Positions 1 to 10,985 of a stretch of DNA of 47,697 nt are shown piece after piece (positions within the stretch are counted from its first letter, which is position 1; each line of letters opens with the position of its first letter). The stretch comes from Synechococcaceae cyanobacterium (lineage in GTDB: Bacteria; Cyanobacteriota; Cyanobacteriia; PCC-6307; Cyanobiaceae). Location of the stretch: NCBI GenBank assembly GCA_947461705.1, contig CANHMF010000003.1, forward strand, positions 1 through 47,697, written 5' to 3'. The notes beneath the pieces were generated by a model. The model worked only from the letters and a program-made list of their open reading frames with translations. It had not been told where the DNA came from and searched no databases. The translations under genes were made by a program, and so were the position numbers.

Positions 1-2
1 CG

Positions 3-611
3 GAGCAGCACGTGGAGATCGTGGCCAGCCTGCCCAACCCCGAGGCCGCCGCCACCGACGCCCAGCGGGGTGAGGGCACCTGGGAGGCCTCCATTCAGGC
101 GCTGCATCGGCTGCACGCCCTGGGCTATGGCCAGGGCCATCCCAACCTGCCGCTCACGTTGATGAGCAACCCCAGCGGCACCCACTTGCAACACCTCACG
201 GCCTGCGATGAACGGGCCTGGAAACAACGCCTCCAGGCTGAAGCGGGTGTGAGCTTCGACCGCCTGATCGGCCTGAACAACATGCCGATTGCCCGCTTCC
301 TGCAACAACTGGACAACGAAGGGCAGGTGAACGACTACCTAAACCGGCTGCGGGAAGCCTTCAACCCCTCGGCGCTCTGCGGGCTGATGTGCCGCGACAC
401 CCTCTCCGTGGCCCCCGATGGTGGTCTGTACGACTGTGATTTCAACCAGATGCTGAATCTGCCGATCAGCCCGATCAGCAACACCACGAATCCAACGATT
501 GCCACCATCACCATCGATCACCTGCGCGACCGCGCCATTCAGTGGGGTAACCATTGCTTTGGCTGCACAGCTGGTCAGGGGAGCTCCTGCGCGGGATCCA
601 CAACGGGCTGA
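3..611 (+). CDS. arsS: Arsenosugar biosynthesis radical SAM protein ArsS, C-terminal part (5' truncated by window)
   Basis: The reading frame is open from the first base of the window, so only the last ~202 residues are seen and the radical SAM CxxxCxxC cluster lies outside. The visible part matches the C-terminal half of ArsS (DUF3641): an EIVASLP strand, the LMSNPSG segment, a LNNMPIARF segment, a cysteine-bearing LCGLMCRDTLSV stretch, the YDCDFNQM motif and a closing HCFGCTAG-SSC cysteine cluster. ArsS is known to work after ArsM, adding the 5'-deoxyadenosyl group to dimethylarsenic on the way to arsenosugars. The closing cysteines probably bind an auxiliary Fe-S cluster (inference). ArsM would be expected upstream, outside the window. 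Confidence 0.88.
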   Translation, partial: EQHVEIVASLPNPEAAATDAQRGEGTWEASIQALHRLHALGYGQGHPNLPLTLMSNPSGTHLQHLTACDERAWKQRLQAEAGVSFDRLIGLNNMPIARFLQQLDNEGQVNDYLNRLREAFNPSALCGLMCRDTLSVAPDGGLYDCDFNQMLNLPISPISNTTNPTIATITIDHLRDRAIQWGNHCFGCTAGQGSSCAGSTTG

Positions 612-743
612 AACCTCCGGCCACAGCCCCTGGCGCCATTGTGGATGCCAACAGATGACCAGTCGGTCGCCTCATGGCAAGATCAATCATGTAGCCAAAA
701 ACAAACACAACCGCTACAGTCGAAGTCAAAACCGGCACTCAAC

Positions 744-2603
744 ATGCCCCAGATTTCGCCAACCAGCAATACCCCGGAAACTCTGGCCGCCAATATCTAT
801 TTCAAGCAAGAGATCGACTTCCGACAAGAAATCATCTACTTTCTGATCGTGGACCGCTTCTGCGACGGCTCCAGTGAAGAAGAAGAACGCGCCGGCGTGT
901 GGGATCGCGGGCAGCGGCAAGGCTTGTACGACAAGACCTGGACGGACTGGGGACGCTACTGGGGAGGAAATCTCCAAGGCATTATCGATAAAGTTGATTA
1001 TCTCAAGGGCCTTGGCACAACAGCCGTATGGCTGTCGCCACTGTTTGAGCAGGTTGACGACATGCAGTTCAACCGCGCTCCGATGCACGGCTACTGGACA
1101 CAGGACTTCAAAAGAATCAATCCACGCTTCTTGCCACTGAATGATTCACCCAGCATCCATCAATCACAAACTCTCAAAAAACTCGTAGACACCCTCCACA
1201 ACGCTGGCATCAAGATCATCCTGGACGTCGTCTGCAATCACAGCTCGCCGGACATCAATGGTGCCAAGGGCCGCCTCTACGACGACGGCAAGCTGATCGC
1301 AGACTACTACGACGACAAAAACAATTTCTACTACCACAACGGCGAAATTACAGACTGGGAAGACGAATACCAGCTGATCAACCTCGAAATGTGTGGCCTC
1401 GCCACCTTCAACGAAAGAAATATTGAATACAGGCAATACATCAAATCTGCGATCAAGCAGTGGCTCGATATCGGCGTAGACGCCTTACGCGTCGACACCA
1501 TCAAGCACATGCCAATCTGGTTCTGGCAAGAATTCTCAACCGAGATGAAGAAACACCGGCCCGGCCTCTTCCTCTTTGGTGAATATGGATTCAGCAAACC
1601 CTGGGAGCAGCGCTCAGTTGAGTACGCCAACCACGCCGGCATGTCCATTCTCGATTTTGGACTCTGCGACGCCATTCGCTTCGCTTTTTCGGGAAGAGAA
1701 CCCGGCGGCTTTCATCAAATCGACAAGATTCTTGGCTTCGACCATGTCTATCATCGTGCCAATGAACTTGTCACCTTCATCGACAATCATGACATGCCTC
1801 GCTTCCTGTCGATCGTTCCAGACAACAGGAAGCTCAGCTTGGCCACCATTCTGTTGATGACACTACGTGGCGTGCCGTGCATCTTTTATGGCACTGAGCA
1901 ACATCTCAACAACGACACCAACGGCGGCGAAGATCCATACAATCGGCCCATGATGGAATGCTGGGACCAGGAAAGCCCCCTGTACATCCAGATCCAGAAA
2001 CTAGCCGCCCTGCGCAACAGCAATCCCGCCCTAACCCTAGGATCCCACCAAACGCTCTACGTCAACGAGGACATCTACGCCTTTGAGCGCACCTATCGCG
2101 ACTCCACAGCACTCACCATCATCAACAATGGGCCCGCTAGAACCATCACAATCAACAACCTTTCCCTGGCGAATGGTCACTATGTTTGTGCGCTCACATC
2201 CAGGCCCTTCACGGTGACAGACGGCAGCCTGGCGAACCTTCAACTCGACGCCTACTCCGGGCACCTGCTGCACCAGATTGGAGCGCCTCTAACTGGCGAT
2301 GTGATCTGCACATTCCAGCTCAACGGTTTTTCAACGAAACCCGGGCAGTCCCTCGCCATCATTGGCTCAAGCACTGAGCTAGGCAGCTGGGATCACGCCA
2401 AAGCCTATGGAATGGAATACGTGAACAGCAACACCTGGATCGCAGAAGTAGCCTTCAATCGCAGCCAAGAGAATCAACTCATCGACTACAAATACATCGT
2501 GCAACAGGATGGCAACCCCATCATTGAATACGTCATAAATCGCCGCGCCTACCTACCGGAACAGGGGCGTGTGAAGCTCGACAACCAGTGGAATCGCAGT
2601 TAA
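744..2603 (+). CDS. Alpha-amylase family (GH13) protein with C-terminal starch-binding CBM20 domain
   Basis: A 619-residue glycoside hydrolase family 13 protein expected to act on alpha-1,4-glucans. The four GH13 regions are present: DVVCNH (about residue 161), ALRVDTIKHM with the nucleophile Asp (about 250), LFGEYG with the acid/base Glu (about 280) and FIDNHD (about 345). The N-terminal IIYFLIVDRF and GYWTQDFKRI segments recall cyclodextrin glucanotransferases and related amylases. Residues ~520-619 look like a CBM20 starch-binding domain (TFQLNGF, GSSTELGSWD, YKYIVQQDG). The ATG at 744 is chosen because the frame upstream (from 639) reads as low-quality sequence. No clear signal peptide is seen, so the location is unclear. 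Base composition is much poorer in GC than the neighbours, with many AAT/ATC/AAA codons, which suggests transfer. Amylase versus CGTase activity cannot be decided here. Confidence 0.9.
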   Translation: MPQISPTSNTPETLAANIYFKQEIDFRQEIIYFLIVDRFCDGSSEEEERAGVWDRGQRQGLYDKTWTDWGRYWGGNLQGIIDKVDYLKGLGTTAVWLSPLFEQVDDMQFNRAPMHGYWTQDFKRINPRFLPLNDSPSIHQSQTLKKLVDTLHNAGIKIILDVVCNHSSPDINGAKGRLYDDGKLIADYYDDKNNFYYHNGEITDWEDEYQLINLEMCGLATFNERNIEYRQYIKSAIKQWLDIGVDALRVDTIKHMPIWFWQEFSTEMKKHRPGLFLFGEYGFSKPWEQRSVEYANHAGMSILDFGLCDAIRFAFSGREPGGFHQIDKILGFDHVYHRANELVTFIDNHDMPRFLSIVPDNRKLSLATILLMTLRGVPCIFYGTEQHLNNDTNGGEDPYNRPMMECWDQESPLYIQIQKLAALRNSNPALTLGSHQTLYVNEDIYAFERTYRDSTALTIINNGPARTITINNLSLANGHYVCALTSRPFTVTDGSLANLQLDAYSGHLLHQIGAPLTGDVICTFQLNGFSTKPGQSLAIIGSSTELGSWDHAKAYGMEYVNSNTWIAEVAFNRSQENQLIDYKYIVQQDGNPIIEYVINRRAYLPEQGRVKLDNQWNRS

Positions 2604-2681
2604 AGCCCTACAGGCCGCAATCCATGTCGAACAACCAGTTCACAAGAACACTGCACCCCCATCACGCAGCCCATGGAGACC

Positions 2682-3944
2682 TTATGGCCTGATCAAACGC
2701 GCCAGTAACGCCAACTCGCGCCCCTGCTGTTGCATCAGCCCCCAGCGCACACGCCAGGGTGCCACGATAAACAGTCGCAGCATGGCGGCAATCAGCTGGG
2801 GGAGGCTGAGGGTGTTGGAGAGGAAACCAAACCACTGCTCCGCCGGCAGGCGGAAGAAGGTAGAAAAAAAGGCCCGCAGCTGATCCTCCGGGTAGCGCAT
2901 CAGCTTTTCCAGGCCAAAGCGATACAACGCATGCTTGCGTTGCAGCTCCAGGGGCCAGAGGGCCTGCCAGGCCTGGTGCGACAACTGCTCAACCGCGAGC
3001 TCGGGCTGCCGCAATCCAGCGGCGATCACCTCTGCCAGGGCTGGAGCCCGACGCAGCAGTGAACCCACCATGTAGCCCGATGCGGGATGCACCATCGAGG
3101 CGGCACCGCCAAAGGCCAACACCCGCTGCCGGATGTCCGGCAGCGGCAGGTTCATCGGAAACAGACAGTGCTCCTCGTGCTGCACCTCCAGAACATCGAC
3201 ACCGCGGTGAGCCAATCGCCGCAGCAGTCGGTCCTTGAGCACGGCATAAGGGACGGCTGGCGCCAACGCCAGAGACGTTTCCTCCACGAAGAACATCCCC
3301 TCACCAACATCCATCGCATAGAGAAAGGTGGGCGGGCCGCAGCGGCACTCCGCCTCACTGAGGTGGTCGCAGCGATAGTCCATCAGCACGAACTGGCCGG
3401 GATCCACCGGCGGCACCGAAAAGCGACCCACGATGCCGTAGGCAGCCTGGCCTGCCACCGGCCCCTCATCGGGACGCTGCACAAAAGCAGCCCTGTGGCC
3501 ACTGGCATCGATCACCAACCGGGCCGCGATCAAGGCGCCATCCGCGGTGACCACCCGGGAGCCACGGGCATCGTGCTCAATCGATGCCGCCACACCACGC
3601 TGCCAATGCACACCACCGCCTTGGCACTGCTCAAGCCAGTGCTGCTGCAGGGCGGTTTTGTCGAACAGCCCGTAGTCGATGCCGTGCTGCACGGCGGAGC
3701 TGGCGAGACCATCGCCGAAGTAACTGCGGGTGTCGCTCCAGCGATGGGCCAGCAGGTGCTGCAGGCCCATCGCATCCACCTCAGGCCCCCAGACCCCATA
3801 GGTGTTGGGCCAGGGAGCGCCGGGGTCCTCCGGGGCCAGACCTTGCACCGCAACACCGCGCTCGGCCAGAGCGCCGGCGATGCACAGGGCAGCGGGCCCT
3901 GCGCCGATCACCAGCACCTCCACAGGCGCCGCAGGCTGGCTCAC
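2682..3944 (-). CDS. crtL: Lycopene cyclase, CrtL type
   Basis: A 420-residue FAD-dependent lycopene cyclase that closes the ends of lycopene to make cyclic carotenoids in the cyanobacterial membrane. The N-terminal dinucleotide fold VLVIGAGPAAL (residues 10-20) and the NTYGVWG motif (47-53) are characteristic of the plant/cyanobacterial CrtL family. The middle holds the YGI-V and MDYR segments, and FLYAMD and FFEET-like (FFVEETSL) signatures follow. The GGAASMVHPASGYMVG motif near residue 290 is also typical. The start overlaps the stop of the upstream gene by four bases (3941-3944), so the two are probably translationally coupled. Picocyanobacteria can carry beta and epsilon versions; the sequence alone does not settle which this is, although beta is the default. 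Confidence 0.95.
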   Translation of the reverse strand: MSQPAAPVEVLVIGAGPAALCIAGALAERGVAVQGLAPEDPGAPWPNTYGVWGPEVDAMGLQHLLAHRWSDTRSYFGDGLASSAVQHGIDYGLFDKTALQQHWLEQCQGGGVHWQRGVAASIEHDARGSRVVTADGALIAARLVIDASGHRAAFVQRPDEGPVAGQAAYGIVGRFSVPPVDPGQFVLMDYRCDHLSEAECRCGPPTFLYAMDVGEGMFFVEETSLALAPAVPYAVLKDRLLRRLAHRGVDVLEVQHEEHCLFPMNLPLPDIRQRVLAFGGAASMVHPASGYMVGSLLRRAPALAEVIAAGLRQPELAVEQLSHQAWQALWPLELQRKHALYRFGLEKLMRYPEDQLRAFFSTFFRLPAEQWFGFLSNTLSLPQLIAAMLRLFIVAPWRVRWGLMQQQGRELALLARLIRP

Positions 3945-5065
3945 AGGGACAGCTCCAGCACAGCTCTGTTGTTGGCCTGCAGACCAGCCGCCTCCAGGAT
4001 CTGCTGCTCCGGATCGGCCAACACCTCGAGGCGGTGCTGGCCCGGCCCGAGCTCCAGCGGCACAGCGAAGTGTTCTTCACCTCCGGCCGCCAGCCAGGGC
4101 AGACGCAGATAGCGATGGCCGCTGTAGCGGTCGTTCACCACCACAGCCACCCCCACATCGCTCACATCCAACGCCCCACGGTTGCTGATGCGGAAATGGG
4201 CAGCTCCCTCGCCGTAGCGCAACTGGTCGACCGCCAGGTCGCTGGCGAGGGTGTGGATGCGCTGCAAGGGGTAGAGCACCAGGCGCTCCAGCTGCTCGAG
4301 GGTGGTGTCGGGGTGCTCGTGGTGCAGGTGGCCGCCGTAGCGGAGGTCGGTGCTGCAGCCATGCAGGTGCAGGTGAGCGCCGCTCTGGGGCACGGTGACG
4401 CGTCCCCGTTCAGGCTCGGTGTCGTAGAAGCCGCAACACTCCCACTGCAGGGAGCGTCCCAGAAAGCGGATCGGATCGGCCGGATCACCAGGATCCTCAA
4501 CGGCCAGCCGGTAGTGCTGCAACGATTGATAAATGCTCTGTCCAGCCGCGGCCTCACTGACCTCGCTGCGGGCAATAGCGGTGTTGCGTCGCTGCTGGCC
4601 CATGCACAGCTTGGAGGCCACGGTGATCACCAGCCCCTGCCAGCGGCTCAGCAGCCGCAGGCCATAGATCGGCGCCTCGGGCAAGCGCCCCTGCCCCTGG
4701 AGCAGGGCAATCGCCTCCGCCACCAGCTCCTGCAAGGGCCGCCCCTGGCTCGTGCCGAGGGCTGCCAGATCCACCGGCGTGCGCAGGGCTGTGGCGTCAC
4801 CGCTGAAGCACACATAGGGGAAGTGACCACTGCCCTCGCCAGGGCGAAGGGCCCGGATGCCTCCATCACTGGCCTGGCATTTCCAGATCGTGGTGTCGCC
4901 CCCGGGCTGCTGCAGAAAGGTGAGCTCGCCGTTGTCGATGCTGGTGGTGGTGCCCAGGCCCAGCACATCCCCCTGTAGCGGGATGCGCTCGAGGGGAAGG
5001 TGCTCGCGCACGTCCCCCTGAATCAGGTCGATCACCGTGTTAGCGATCCAGAACTCGACCGCCAT
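3941..5065 (-). CDS. Putative zinc protein of the ALDC/PPC/Ptd012-like fold with C-terminal beta-sandwich
   Basis: A 374-residue protein of unassigned function. The N-terminal region (about 10-110) runs like alpha-acetolactate decarboxylase: DLIQGDV, LGLGTTTSIDNGEL (a glycine-rich turn then Gly-Glu), then a PYVCF strand. Around residues 231-250 is HLHLHG, ten residues, then GGHLHHEH. This matches the zinc-binding H-x-H...GGH arrangement shared by acetolactate decarboxylase, PPC/DUF296 and the human Ptd012 (C11orf54) family. Residues ~280-374 look like a beta-sandwich (CARDB-like) with VSDVGVAVVVND and a PLELGPGQHRLEV strand. No signal peptide is evident. It sits 6 bases after gyrA and overlaps crtL by 4 bases. 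The domain assignment comes from motif recognition only; the substrate is unknown. Confidence 0.6.
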   Translation of the reverse strand: MAVEFWIANTVIDLIQGDVREHLPLERIPLQGDVLGLGTTTSIDNGELTFLQQPGGDTTIWKCQASDGGIRALRPGEGSGHFPYVCFSGDATALRTPVDLAALGTSQGRPLQELVAEAIALLQGQGRLPEAPIYGLRLLSRWQGLVITVASKLCMGQQRRNTAIARSEVSEAAAGQSIYQSLQHYRLAVEDPGDPADPIRFLGRSLQWECCGFYDTEPERGRVTVPQSGAHLHLHGCSTDLRYGGHLHHEHPDTTLEQLERLVLYPLQRIHTLASDLAVDQLRYGEGAAHFRISNRGALDVSDVGVAVVVNDRYSGHRYLRLPWLAAGGEEHFAVPLELGPGQHRLEVLADPEQQILEAAGLQANNRAVLELSL

Positions 5066-5071
5066 CGGCGT

Positions 5072-7681
<2,610 letters not shown>

Positions 7682-7726
7682 TCAAGACCGCCTTCGTTAA
7701 AACGCATTTTATCGACTGTTCCGCCA

Positions 7727-8857
7727 ATGACCTCGTCACCGCGGACTGAAGTGGACCTGCAGGAGCGCCAGCGGCAGGGAACGCTGCGGGTCTGCACGGT
7801 GGCGGCCTTCCAGCAGCAGGTGGCCGCAGCGGGCATCACGGCGGCCTTCGAGGCCACCGATGTGGTGGTGGCCGCCAATGCGGAGTTCCATGACCAGGCC
7901 AGCCTGGTGCTGCAGCTGGGGCCCAGCGATCCCCCCATCCGCATCCGCCGTTTTCGTCTGGGCGGTGCCGAGGGCATCGGCGGGCATGGCAGCACGGACC
8001 TGGTGCTGCCCCTGGGGCGAGGGGGCGCCCAGGTGCTGACCTCACTGCTGGCGGGGCACGACCTCCCCCTCAGCGCCAGCGGCGAACCCACAGCCCTGCA
8101 GCCGCGCCAGGAGCTGGAAACCCGGCTCAGCCTCCATCGCATTGGTGCCGGCCGACTGCTGCTCCACCGCGGCATCAGTGAAAACGGCGTGGTGGCGGTG
8201 AGCAGCGCCGAAGGCCTCACCCGCACCCCCTGGGGGCCGCTGCTGGGGCCCTTCGCCACGGCCCTCTACAGCTGCGGCGGCAGTGGCAGCATCGGACTGG
8301 CCATGCCGGGCCTCTCGCTGCTGGGCCCAGGTTCGCCGGTGCTGGTGGGGGGAGCGATCGGCTGGGTCACCGGCAGCGGCAGCGGCCACAATCCGGCGGT
8401 CCGGCGCCTGGCCAGCGGTCATGCCGCCAGCCCCGGCATGAGCTGCAGCCTGGAGGTCGACCTGCACGCCCTGCGGCCAGACTGGGTACGCGCCACCGCC
8501 ATGGAGGGCCACGGCAACGGCCTGCTGGTGGCCATCGCCGCGCCGATTCCCCTGGTCAACCCGAGCGTGGCCCGGCAGATGGCCAGCACGGATGCAGACC
8601 TGGAAGCCCCGGTGCTGGACTTCGCCATCCCGCGCCGGATCAAACCGAGCTTTGGCTCCATCAGCTACGCCCAGCTCAAGCAGGGAAGCCTGCCGCTGAA
8701 TGGGCGCCAGCTGCGCTGCGCTCCGGCCCACAGTCCGCGCCTGGCCGCCGCCATCGCGGCGGAACTCTGCCAGCAGCTGCAATCTGGACAGTTCCCCCTG
8801 CGCCTCCCCCTGGTGCCCCTGAGCCAGCGGCCCGCCCTGATGCCCCTGGAGGGATGA
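7727..8857 (+). CDS. DUF39 (homocysteine biosynthesis-like) protein
   Basis: A 376-residue protein related to the DUF39/HcyBio family, whose methanogen members turn aspartate semialdehyde into homocysteine. Recognisable family segments, in order: SDPPIRI, GGHGSTDL, CGGSGSIGLAMPG, SPVLVGGAIGWVTGSGSGHNP, WVRATAMEGHGNGLLVAIAAPIPLVN and a C-terminal IPRR. CBS domains, seen in some archaeal members, are absent. The stretch just before SDPPI, where archaeal homologues as I recall them carry a cysteine, here reads AEFHDQASLV without one. Cysteines that do occur are near residues 23, 187 and 240. Sulfur transfer by the archaeal mechanism is therefore doubtful. The ATG at 7727 was chosen because it directly precedes conserved sequence and leaves a 45-base divergent promoter region toward gyrA. 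Confidence 0.8.
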   Translation: MTSSPRTEVDLQERQRQGTLRVCTVAAFQQQVAAAGITAAFEATDVVVAANAEFHDQASLVLQLGPSDPPIRIRRFRLGGAEGIGGHGSTDLVLPLGRGGAQVLTSLLAGHDLPLSASGEPTALQPRQELETRLSLHRIGAGRLLLHRGISENGVVAVSSAEGLTRTPWGPLLGPFATALYSCGGSGSIGLAMPGLSLLGPGSPVLVGGAIGWVTGSGSGHNPAVRRLASGHAASPGMSCSLEVDLHALRPDWVRATAMEGHGNGLLVAIAAPIPLVNPSVARQMASTDADLEAPVLDFAIPRRIKPSFGSISYAQLKQGSLPLNGRQLRCAPAHSPRLAAAIAAELCQQLQSGQFPLRLPLVPLSQRPALMPLEG

Positions 8858-8941
8858 ACGGGCTGGTGCATCGGCTCTCCGCACCGCCCAGACCAGGGAA
8901 ACGGCCGTAAGCTCCCCCATCGTTGAACGCACTGCGGACCC

Positions 8942-9595
8942 ATGGCTGACGCTTCCTCCCCGTTGCCGCAGCCGGAGCAAGAGCCCGAGCAACTGGTGGA
9001 GCAGCCGGCAAACCCGCAGCCTGAACCGACCCTCCAGCAGCCCGTCACCACCGAGACAGCTCCAGCCATGGAGGTGGTGCAACTGGGTGACCCTGCGGCC
9101 GAGGCCGAGCCCACCTCGGAACCCACTCCGGAACCCACCCCTGAACCGGTGATTGCGGCAGCTCCTGAACCGGCAGCCCCGGAACCCACTCCGGAACCCA
9201 TGGCCGTGCCCGAGGTGCCCACGGTGGTGAGCACCCTGGAGGTGCCAGCCCTGGAACGGCCCAGCGGCGGCGATGCGGAAGGCGGCGAGTGGGACCTGCT
9301 GCTGGACAAGCTGCGCCAGTGGATCGCAAGTGGCCAGCTGCAGCAGCTCTGGCAGACATCCCGCACACCGCTCACAGCCGCCGCTGCCCTGATCGGCCTG
9401 CTGGTGGTGCTCCGCATCTACGGCGCTTTGCTGGGCGTGCTGGACAGCCTGCCGCTGGTGCCAGGCCTGCTGGAACTCGCCGGCCTGGTGGCCGTGGTGC
9501 GCTTCGGCCTCAGCAATTTGGTGCGCAGCAGCGACCGCGAGAAGGTGATCGCCAACGTCAAAGGCCGCTGGGCGGCGTTTCGCGGCAATCGCTGA
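8942..9595 (+). CDS. CAAD-domain (CURT1-like) thylakoid membrane protein
   Basis: A 217-residue protein in two parts. The first ~110 residues are disordered and rich in Pro, Glu and Ala, with PEPTPEP-type repeats. The C-terminal ~100 residues form a CAAD domain: an amphipathic helix (DLLLDKLRQWIASGQLQQLW), two hydrophobic helices separated by SLPLVPG, then an amphipathic end with SSDREKVIANVKGRW. CAAD proteins are related to plant CURT1, which bends thylakoid membranes. In cyanobacteria the same domain is also appended to some aminoacyl-tRNA synthetases. Location in the thylakoid membrane is inferred from the family. The gene stands alone, 84 bases after the DUF39 gene and 72 bases before guaB3. 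Confidence 0.85.
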   Translation: MADASSPLPQPEQEPEQLVEQPANPQPEPTLQQPVTTETAPAMEVVQLGDPAAEAEPTSEPTPEPTPEPVIAAAPEPAAPEPTPEPMAVPEVPTVVSTLEVPALERPSGGDAEGGEWDLLLDKLRQWIASGQLQQLWQTSRTPLTAAAALIGLLVVLRIYGALLGVLDSLPLVPGLLELAGLVAVVRFGLSNLVRSSDREKVIANVKGRWAAFRGNR

Positions 9596-9667
9596 GAACA
9601 GCGCCCCTGGCAGGGAGTGGCTGGTCGGGCCGGTTGATAGCTTGGCCCGATTGCGTCAAGGTCTCCG

Positions 9668-10831
9668 GTGGACATTCAGCTCGGCCGCTCCCGTACCGTT
9701 CGCCGCGCCTACGGCATCGATGAAATTGCCCTGGTGCCGGGTGGCCGGACCGTGGATCCCGCGGTGACGGACAGCAGCTGGACCCTGGGCGGCATCACCC
9801 GCGAGATCCCGATCATCGCCAGTGCCATGGATGGCGTGGTGGACGTGGGCATGTGCGTGGAACTCACCAAGCAGGGGGCCCTGGGAGTCCTGAACCTGGA
9901 GGGTGTCCAGTGCCGCTACGACGACCCCAACCCGGCGCTGGACCGCATTGCCGCGGTGGGCAAAGACGAGTTCGTGCCCCTGATGCAGGAGCTCTACAGC
10001 CAACCGGTGCGGGAAGACCTGATCCGCCAGCGCATTGCCGAGATCAAGGAGAAGGGCGGCATCGCCGCCGTGAGTGCCACCCCGGTGGCGGCCCTCAAAT
10101 TCGGCAAGGCCATCGCCGAGGCCGGCGCTGACCTCTTCTTCGTGCAGGCCACGGTGGTGAGCACCGAGCACGTCGGTCCCGAGGGCCAGGAAACGCTGGA
10201 TCTTGAAGCCCTCTGCCGCGACTTTGGCGTGCCCGTGGTGATCGGGAACTGCGTGACCTACGACGTGGCCCTCAAGCTGATGCGCGCCGGCGCCGCCGGC
10301 GTGATGGTGGGCATCGGCCCCGGTGCCGCCTGCACCAGCCGCGGGGTGCTGGGCATCGGCATTCCCCAGGCCACCTCGGTGGCGGACTGTGCCGCCGCCC
10401 GCGACGACTACCAGCGCGAGAGCGGCCGCTATGTGCCGATCGTGGCCGACGGCGGCATCGTGACCGGCGGTGACATCTGCAAGTGCCTGGCCTGCGGCGC
10501 CGATGCCGTGATGATCGGCTCGCCGATCGCCCGGGCCGCCGAGGCCCCCGGCCGTGGCTTCCACTGGGGCATGGCCACCCCCAGCCCGGTGCTGCCCCGT
10601 GGCACCCGCATCAAGGTGGGCACCACCGGCAGCCTGGAGAAGATCCTGCGGGGCCCCGCCGGCCTCGACGACGGCACTCAGAACCTGCTGGGCTGCATCA
10701 AGACCTCCATGGGCACCCTCGGCGCCCGCACCCTCAAGGAGATGCAACAGGTGGAGGTGGTGGTGGCCCCCTCGCTGCTCACCGAGGGCAAGGTTTACCA
10801 AAAGGCCCAGCAACTGGGCATGGGCAAGTAA
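9668..10831 (+). CDS. guaB3: GuaB3-type IMP dehydrogenase/GMP reductase family protein
   Basis: A 387-residue TIM-barrel protein starting at GTG 9668. It has the family's IIASAMDGVVDVGM strand, the phosphate-binding segments VADGGIVTGGD and MIGSPIARA, and the catalytic-loop cysteine in GIGPGAACTSRG. The CBS domains of classical GuaB are missing and the length fits GuaB3. A cyanobacterial GuaB3 has been reported to act as a GMP reductase rather than an IMP dehydrogenase, so the common label 'IMP dehydrogenase' may mislead; activity here is inferred. It is followed by a strong hairpin terminator at 10891-10910, so it is probably transcribed apart from trxA. Confidence 0.93.
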   Translation: MDIQLGRSRTVRRAYGIDEIALVPGGRTVDPAVTDSSWTLGGITREIPIIASAMDGVVDVGMCVELTKQGALGVLNLEGVQCRYDDPNPALDRIAAVGKDEFVPLMQELYSQPVREDLIRQRIAEIKEKGGIAAVSATPVAALKFGKAIAEAGADLFFVQATVVSTEHVGPEGQETLDLEALCRDFGVPVVIGNCVTYDVALKLMRAGAAGVMVGIGPGAACTSRGVLGIGIPQATSVADCAAARDDYQRESGRYVPIVADGGIVTGGDICKCLACGADAVMIGSPIARAAEAPGRGFHWGMATPSPVLPRGTRIKVGTTGSLEKILRGPAGLDDGTQNLLGCIKTSMGTLGARTLKEMQQVEVVVAPSLLTEGKVYQKAQQLGMGK

Positions 10832-10890
10832 AGGCCGGCGTTAGCCTCGAGGCGTGCGGGCTTCGGCCCACACACTCCTCACACCCCCTG

Positions 10891-10910
10891 GCCCGGCGCG
10901 TCCGGGCTTT
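10891..10910 (+). terminator. Rho-independent terminator after guaB3
   Basis: A perfect 6-bp GC stem (GCCCGG / CCGGGC, 10891-10896 with 10902-10907) around a 5-base loop is followed by TTTCT. It lies 60 bases beyond the guaB3 stop and separates it from the trxA promoter region. The T tract is short, so efficiency is uncertain. Confidence 0.6.
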
Positions 10911-10948
10911 CTGTCTTCCGCTACTGCTGCACCCAGCAGCCACCATCC

Positions 10949-10974
10949 ACGGTTACGACGTCGACGGTTACGAC
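10949..10974. repeat. 11-bp tandem direct repeat upstream of trxA
   Basis: ACGGTTACGAC occurs at 10949-10959 and again at 10964-10974, a 15-base period. It lies about 70-95 bases upstream of the trxA start. Tandem sites of this kind are often activator or response-regulator boxes, but no regulator can be named from the sequence. Confidence 0.6.
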
Positions 10975-10985
10975 TTCAAGGGTGG

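Noticed and set aside
2604-2681. Possible terminator between the amylase gene and crtL
   Set aside because: No convincing GC stem followed by a T run was found on either strand in this short convergent gap.
8942-9250. Repeated GAACCCACTCCG-like units suggesting a repeat element
   Set aside because: They are simply the codons of the PEPTPEP low-complexity region of the CAAD protein.
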